Both the position numbers and the translations under genes were made by a program. From the NCBI GenBank assembly GCA_963753685.1, contig CAVWDE010000032.1, positions 1 to 64,000 on the forward strand: a DNA stretch of 64,000 nucleotides, written 5' to 3'. The notes beneath the pieces are model-generated. The model saw only the letters and a list, made by a program, of their open reading frames with translations, did no database searches and was not told where the DNA came from. Source of the stretch: DATAOG01 sp963753685. Lineage in GTDB: Bacteria > Pseudomonadota > Alphaproteobacteria > Geminicoccales > Geminicoccaceae. The stretch's first letter is position 1. The number at the start of each line of letters is the position of its first letter. Shown one piece after another: positions 61,733 through 64,000 of the stretch.

Positions 61733-62519
61733 ACCGGCGGAGCGGCGCAGGGGACATCATCGGAAAGTTCGATAACATATATTATGACAAATAGGGTCCG
61801 TGGCTTCGGCGATGGGCTGCTGCGCTTGAAATGATCGGCTGGCTCGGTCGGCGGTCGCCGCTGATGGTTGGAATTTCGGTGACCCAAGTAGCGCCAGGCG
61901 GCGCGCCCTCGACCGACAGGCTCACTTCTCATGCGCGGGCGATGCCCGAAATAGCACCACGCCAGGCAAAGCGGCGATCCACCCGAGCCAATGATGCCCC
62001 GGCACTTTTGGCACCTCGTCAACGACTGTCCGCTTAGCCCATTTCTCGAGCTGGTGCCTGCGACCGCGGGCATCCCGGCCTTGCGGTCGTTCGGAGCGCG
62101 CACGGAGTCCCAGGGTCGCATGGACCATCCGGCGGGAATGCTGACGGAGAATGGTTAACGAAACGTTGACCGGGCGGTCGTCCTCATGCCGCTGAGCGGT
62201 CTTGGCGAACCTTGCTATTTCCCAGCCTGGGGCCGATCCCCGATCGCGCGGCCCCTGTCGGCCCGGCCAGCGGACGCCAGGTCGGACAGCCCCGATGAGA
62301 CCCCCGGCCATGACGACAGCCCATGTCGCCAGCAACTGCCGGCCCCCTGATGCCGTGAGCGGTTCACGCGAAACGCCGTTGACCGGCAGCTCGCAAAGGC
62401 TGCCCTGATTGGCGTCAAAGGAAAATAATCCTTTACTCGCGTCAATACGTGGGTGTATGAACCTACTCGCCGTTGAAGACGGAACCCCGGTCGAAAATCC
62501 CTAGCCTGGAGCGTCCGCC
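61733..62519. other. gene-free stretch downstream of aapP
   Basis: Nearly 790 bases hold no gene I can support; the longest frames have Arg/Pro-rich shadow translations. The stretch starts with a short AT-rich patch (ATAACATATATTATG at about 61772) that could be a transcription end or start region, and ends with the presumed promoter region of the membrane operon at 62520. No tRNA or known structured RNA was recognised. Confidence 0.5.
62412..62445 (+). promoter_or_regulatory. possible operator upstream of the MotA/TolQ-like operon
   Basis: An inverted repeat AAAGGA/TCCTTT (62417-62422 and 62429-62434, six-base loop) sits between two direct copies of GCGTCAA (62412-62418 and 62439-62445). 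The segment is AT-rich compared with its surroundings and lies 75 to 108 bases before the start codon at 62520. It is a plausible regulatory site; no factor can be named. Confidence 0.35.
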
Positions 62520-63284
62520 ATGTGGGTGCGCAAGCGTGCCGTGCCGCGCGTCGACAGCAAGCATCTGCTCTTGCTCAAGGGCCTGTTGCTCTGGGCCGTG
62601 ATCGGGGTCGCGTTCCTCGGGGGCTGGCACTACGGCCTCCTGCAACGGGTCTGGATGGGCAATTCGACCGGCCTCTCGGTCGCGATCACCCTCGTGTTCC
62701 TAGGCGTCGCGGCCCATGGCAGCTGGCACATCCTGCAGCTCTCGCGGGCGCTCAACCACGTCGTCGAGGTGCGCCTCGCGATCACCTCCGAACTCGCGCC
62801 GGATGCATCCCGAGCCGATCGGATCGAAAGCCTGCCAATGGGTTGTGTCGCCGGCTACATCCAAAGCCTGCAGACCAAGGCGACCATCGGCGGGGCGCAC
62901 GCGCTGGTCGATCAGAGCCTGCTGCTCGACGCCTTCGAAGCCGACCTGCGGCGCGGCCACGAGCTCGGCTGGTTCGTCGCCGACCTTTTGCTCTCGCTCG
63001 GCCTGCTCGGCACCGTGATCGGCTTCGTCCTCATGCTCGGGCCCATGAGCCATCTGGACGGCGGCGATCAGAACGCCATCCGGGCGGCGCTCGCGGCCAT
63101 GAGCGGCGGCATGGCGGTCGCCCTCTACACCACGCTCGCGGGCCTGATCGGCGGCATGCTGCTCAAGGTCCAGGGCTATCTGCTCGACGGCGCGGTCCAG
63201 GAGCTGATCCGCCGGACCACCGAGCTGACCGAGATCTACATCCTGCCGGCGATCGAGCGGAGGCGGTTGGATGCGGCGGCATAG
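62520..63284 (+). CDS. MotA/TolQ/ExbB proton-channel family protein
   Basis: This 254-residue inner-membrane protein has four hydrophobic helices: LLLLKGLLLWAVIGVAFLGG, GLSVAITLVFLGVAAHGSWH, VADLLLSLGLLGTVIGFVLML and MAVALYTTLAGLIGGMLLKV. The third and fourth helices carry the family hallmarks LGLLGTVIGF and the ALYTTLAGLIGG stretch that line the ion path in TolQ, ExbB and MotA. The cytosolic loop (about 80-150) is longer than in ExbB and includes LPMGCVAGYIQSLQTKATIG. The next gene overlaps by 14 bases and encodes a TolR-like partner. It is not flagellar MotA: there is no torque-generating cytosolic domain pattern. Confidence 0.85.
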   Translation: MWVRKRAVPRVDSKHLLLLKGLLLWAVIGVAFLGGWHYGLLQRVWMGNSTGLSVAITLVFLGVAAHGSWHILQLSRALNHVVEVRLAITSELAPDASRADRIESLPMGCVAGYIQSLQTKATIGGAHALVDQSLLLDAFEADLRRGHELGWFVADLLLSLGLLGTVIGFVLMLGPMSHLDGGDQNAIRAALAAMSGGMAVALYTTLAGLIGGMLLKVQGYLLDGAVQELIRRTTELTEIYILPAIERRRLDAAA

Positions 63285-63912
63285 CCAGATCGGGGTCGCG
63301 TTCACCGACCTTTTGTTCAACGCGCTCTTGGGCTTCGTCGTGATGTTCATGCTGGCGCTCCTGCTCGTCAACCCGATCGCCAAGAGTGGGGCGATCGATC
63401 CCAAGGCCGAGTTCCTGATCACGCTCACCTGGCCCGACGGCCGCTGCGAGGACGTCGACCTCTACGTCCAGGACCCGGCCGACAATCTGGTCTGGTTCCG
63501 CCAACGTGAGGCCGGGCTCATGCACCTCGATCGCGACGATCTCGGCTGCCGCAACGACGTGGTCGAGATCGCGGGCCAGGTGGTGATCAATCCGATCAAT
63601 CAGGAGACCGTCTCGATCCGCGGCATCGTGCCCGGCGAATATGTCGTGAACATCCACCTCTACCGCGCCGAGGGCGGCCAGCCGGTGCCGGCTGTGGTCA
63701 AGATCGAGAAGCTCAATCCGCGGGTCGAGCTGGTATTCGCGGGTGCGGTGACGCTCACCGCGCAAGGCGACGAGCAGACCGCGGCGCGGTTCTCGGTCGG
63801 CGCCGACGGCCGGGTCCAGGACGTCAATCGCCTGCCCAAGCGCCTGGTGCCGCTCCGCCAGCTGGCCGCCGGCCCGGCGCCAACCGCGCCAGCGCCCGGA
63901 GGCCGGCCATGA
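63271..63912 (+). CDS. TolR/ExbD-like protein with YfaP/DUF2135-like periplasmic domain
   Basis: The 213-residue protein has one N-terminal helix (FTDLLFNALLGFVVMFMLAL) with an Asp at position 13, aligned with the proton-carrying Asp of TolR, ExbD and MotB. The rest is periplasmic and unlike those proteins: LITLTWPDGRCEDVDLYVQD, DPADNLVWFRQREAG, MHLDRDDLGCRND and GEYVVNIHLYRAEGG read as the beta-sandwich of YfaP/DUF2135 proteins. A Pro/Ala-rich tail ends the protein. Its start overlaps the channel gene by 14 bases and its stop overlaps the next start (ATGA), so the three genes are tightly coupled. Confidence 0.8.
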   Translation: MRRHSQIGVAFTDLLFNALLGFVVMFMLALLLVNPIAKSGAIDPKAEFLITLTWPDGRCEDVDLYVQDPADNLVWFRQREAGLMHLDRDDLGCRNDVVEIAGQVVINPINQETVSIRGIVPGEYVVNIHLYRAEGGQPVPAVVKIEKLNPRVELVFAGAVTLTAQGDEQTAARFSVGADGRVQDVNRLPKRLVPLRQLAAGPAPTAPAPGGRP

Positions 63913-64000
63913 CCGCGGCCGTGCTCGGGCTTTCGGCCAGCTATCTGGTGCTCGTCGTCCTGCTGCTCAGCCTGAACCTCAAGAGCGCCTGGCGCTGGCC
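63909..64000 (+). CDS. membrane protein, partial (third gene of the operon)
   Basis: An ATG overlapping the previous stop (ATGA) opens a frame that runs off the window. The visible 30 residues begin MTAAVLGLSASYLVLVVLLL and continue SLNLKSAWRW, a single hydrophobic helix with a short amphipathic end. It is therefore probably a membrane protein or signal-anchored protein. No family can be assigned from this fragment. Confidence 0.65.
   Translation, partial: MTAAVLGLSASYLVLVVLLLSLNLKSAWRW

Noticed and set aside
62520..63912. Zorya-type anti-phage system
   Set aside because: The MotA-like/TolR-like pair is suggestive, but the second protein lacks an OmpA domain and no ZorC, ZorD or ZorE-like gene is visible.

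Overview
The window is very GC-rich, densely coding DNA. Its gene content suggests an alphaproteobacterium, probably a free-living soil, plant-associated or marine member of the Rhodospirillales or Rhizobiales type. The pointers are Ehu/Doe/Eut ectoine genes, an AapQMP-like amino-acid transporter, hydantoin-handling enzymes and fused CopC/CopD copper proteins. No rRNA, tRNA or CRISPR array was seen, so the taxonomy is inference. A notable property is the number of single-base frameshifts: about eleven in seven recognisable genes, plus a suspected one in an eighth. Many lie in short G or C runs. Either the assembly has uncorrected indels or several genes are decaying.

Layout. 1-3.8 kb: short repeats, an AT-hook-like small protein, a frameshifted conserved hypothetical gene, a triply frameshifted zinc alcohol/L-idonate dehydrogenase and a secreted protein. 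3.9-7.0 kb (minus): a carbamoyltransferase cassette (SxtJ-like membrane protein, a 49-residue DUF5989 protein, NodU-type carbamoyltransferase, broken DUF1772-like protein) with a 21-bp tandem repeat that copies the Shine-Dalgarno region. 7.2-8.7 kb: a secreted protein and a DUF4336 protein. 8.7-15.6 kb (minus): ectoine uptake (ehuB, ehuC, ehuD, ehuA) and partial catabolism (doeB, eutB, eutC), with a divergent DUF4168 gene in the middle. 15.6-17.1 kb: LysE exporter and NAD(P)-dependent oxidoreductase.

17.3-23.6 kb: a peptide/nickel-type ABC transporter on the minus strand. Its binding-protein gene is separated from the permease genes by a hicBA toxin-antitoxin pair and a broken DUF2188 gene. 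23.7-33.3 kb: mostly plus-strand metabolic genes (hydrolase, Kef-type antiporter, enoyl-CoA hydratase, DedA, broken 2-hydroxyacid dehydrogenase, amidohydrolase, DUF3775), a minus-strand GFA protein, then a FitAB/VapBC-type toxin-antitoxin pair, an acetyltransferase and a class V aminotransferase.

33.4-46.7 kb: a PAS-GGDEF diguanylate cyclase; a MocR/PdxR-type regulator divergent from pdxJ with repeated AAATGGC operator-like boxes between them; an RraA-family protein; a membrane protein; a RidA-like protein; a large membrane-anchored protein with two OmpA-like domains; a glutathione transferase; an EAL phosphodiesterase; and a ChaC-like cyclotransferase. 46.7-55.7 kb: the three enzyme types of the hydantoin-to-D-amino-acid route (hydantoinase, frameshifted D-carbamoylase, racemase), interleaved with a copper cluster (DUF2946-like, DUF1775, CopC-CopD), a TacAT-type toxin-antitoxin pair, a methyltransferase, a 2-oxoglutarate oxygenase and a flavin reductase.

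55.8-61.7 kb: a degenerate GGDEF/EAL-like protein, a GlcG/HbpS protein, an acetyltransferase and the amino-acid transporter aapQMP without aapJ. 61.7-64 kb: a long gene-free stretch, then a three-gene membrane operon that runs off the end: a MotA/TolQ/ExbB-like channel, a TolR/ExbD-like partner with a YfaP/DUF2135-like periplasmic domain, and a third membrane protein. This last operon and the double-OmpA protein are the best candidates for something not well described.
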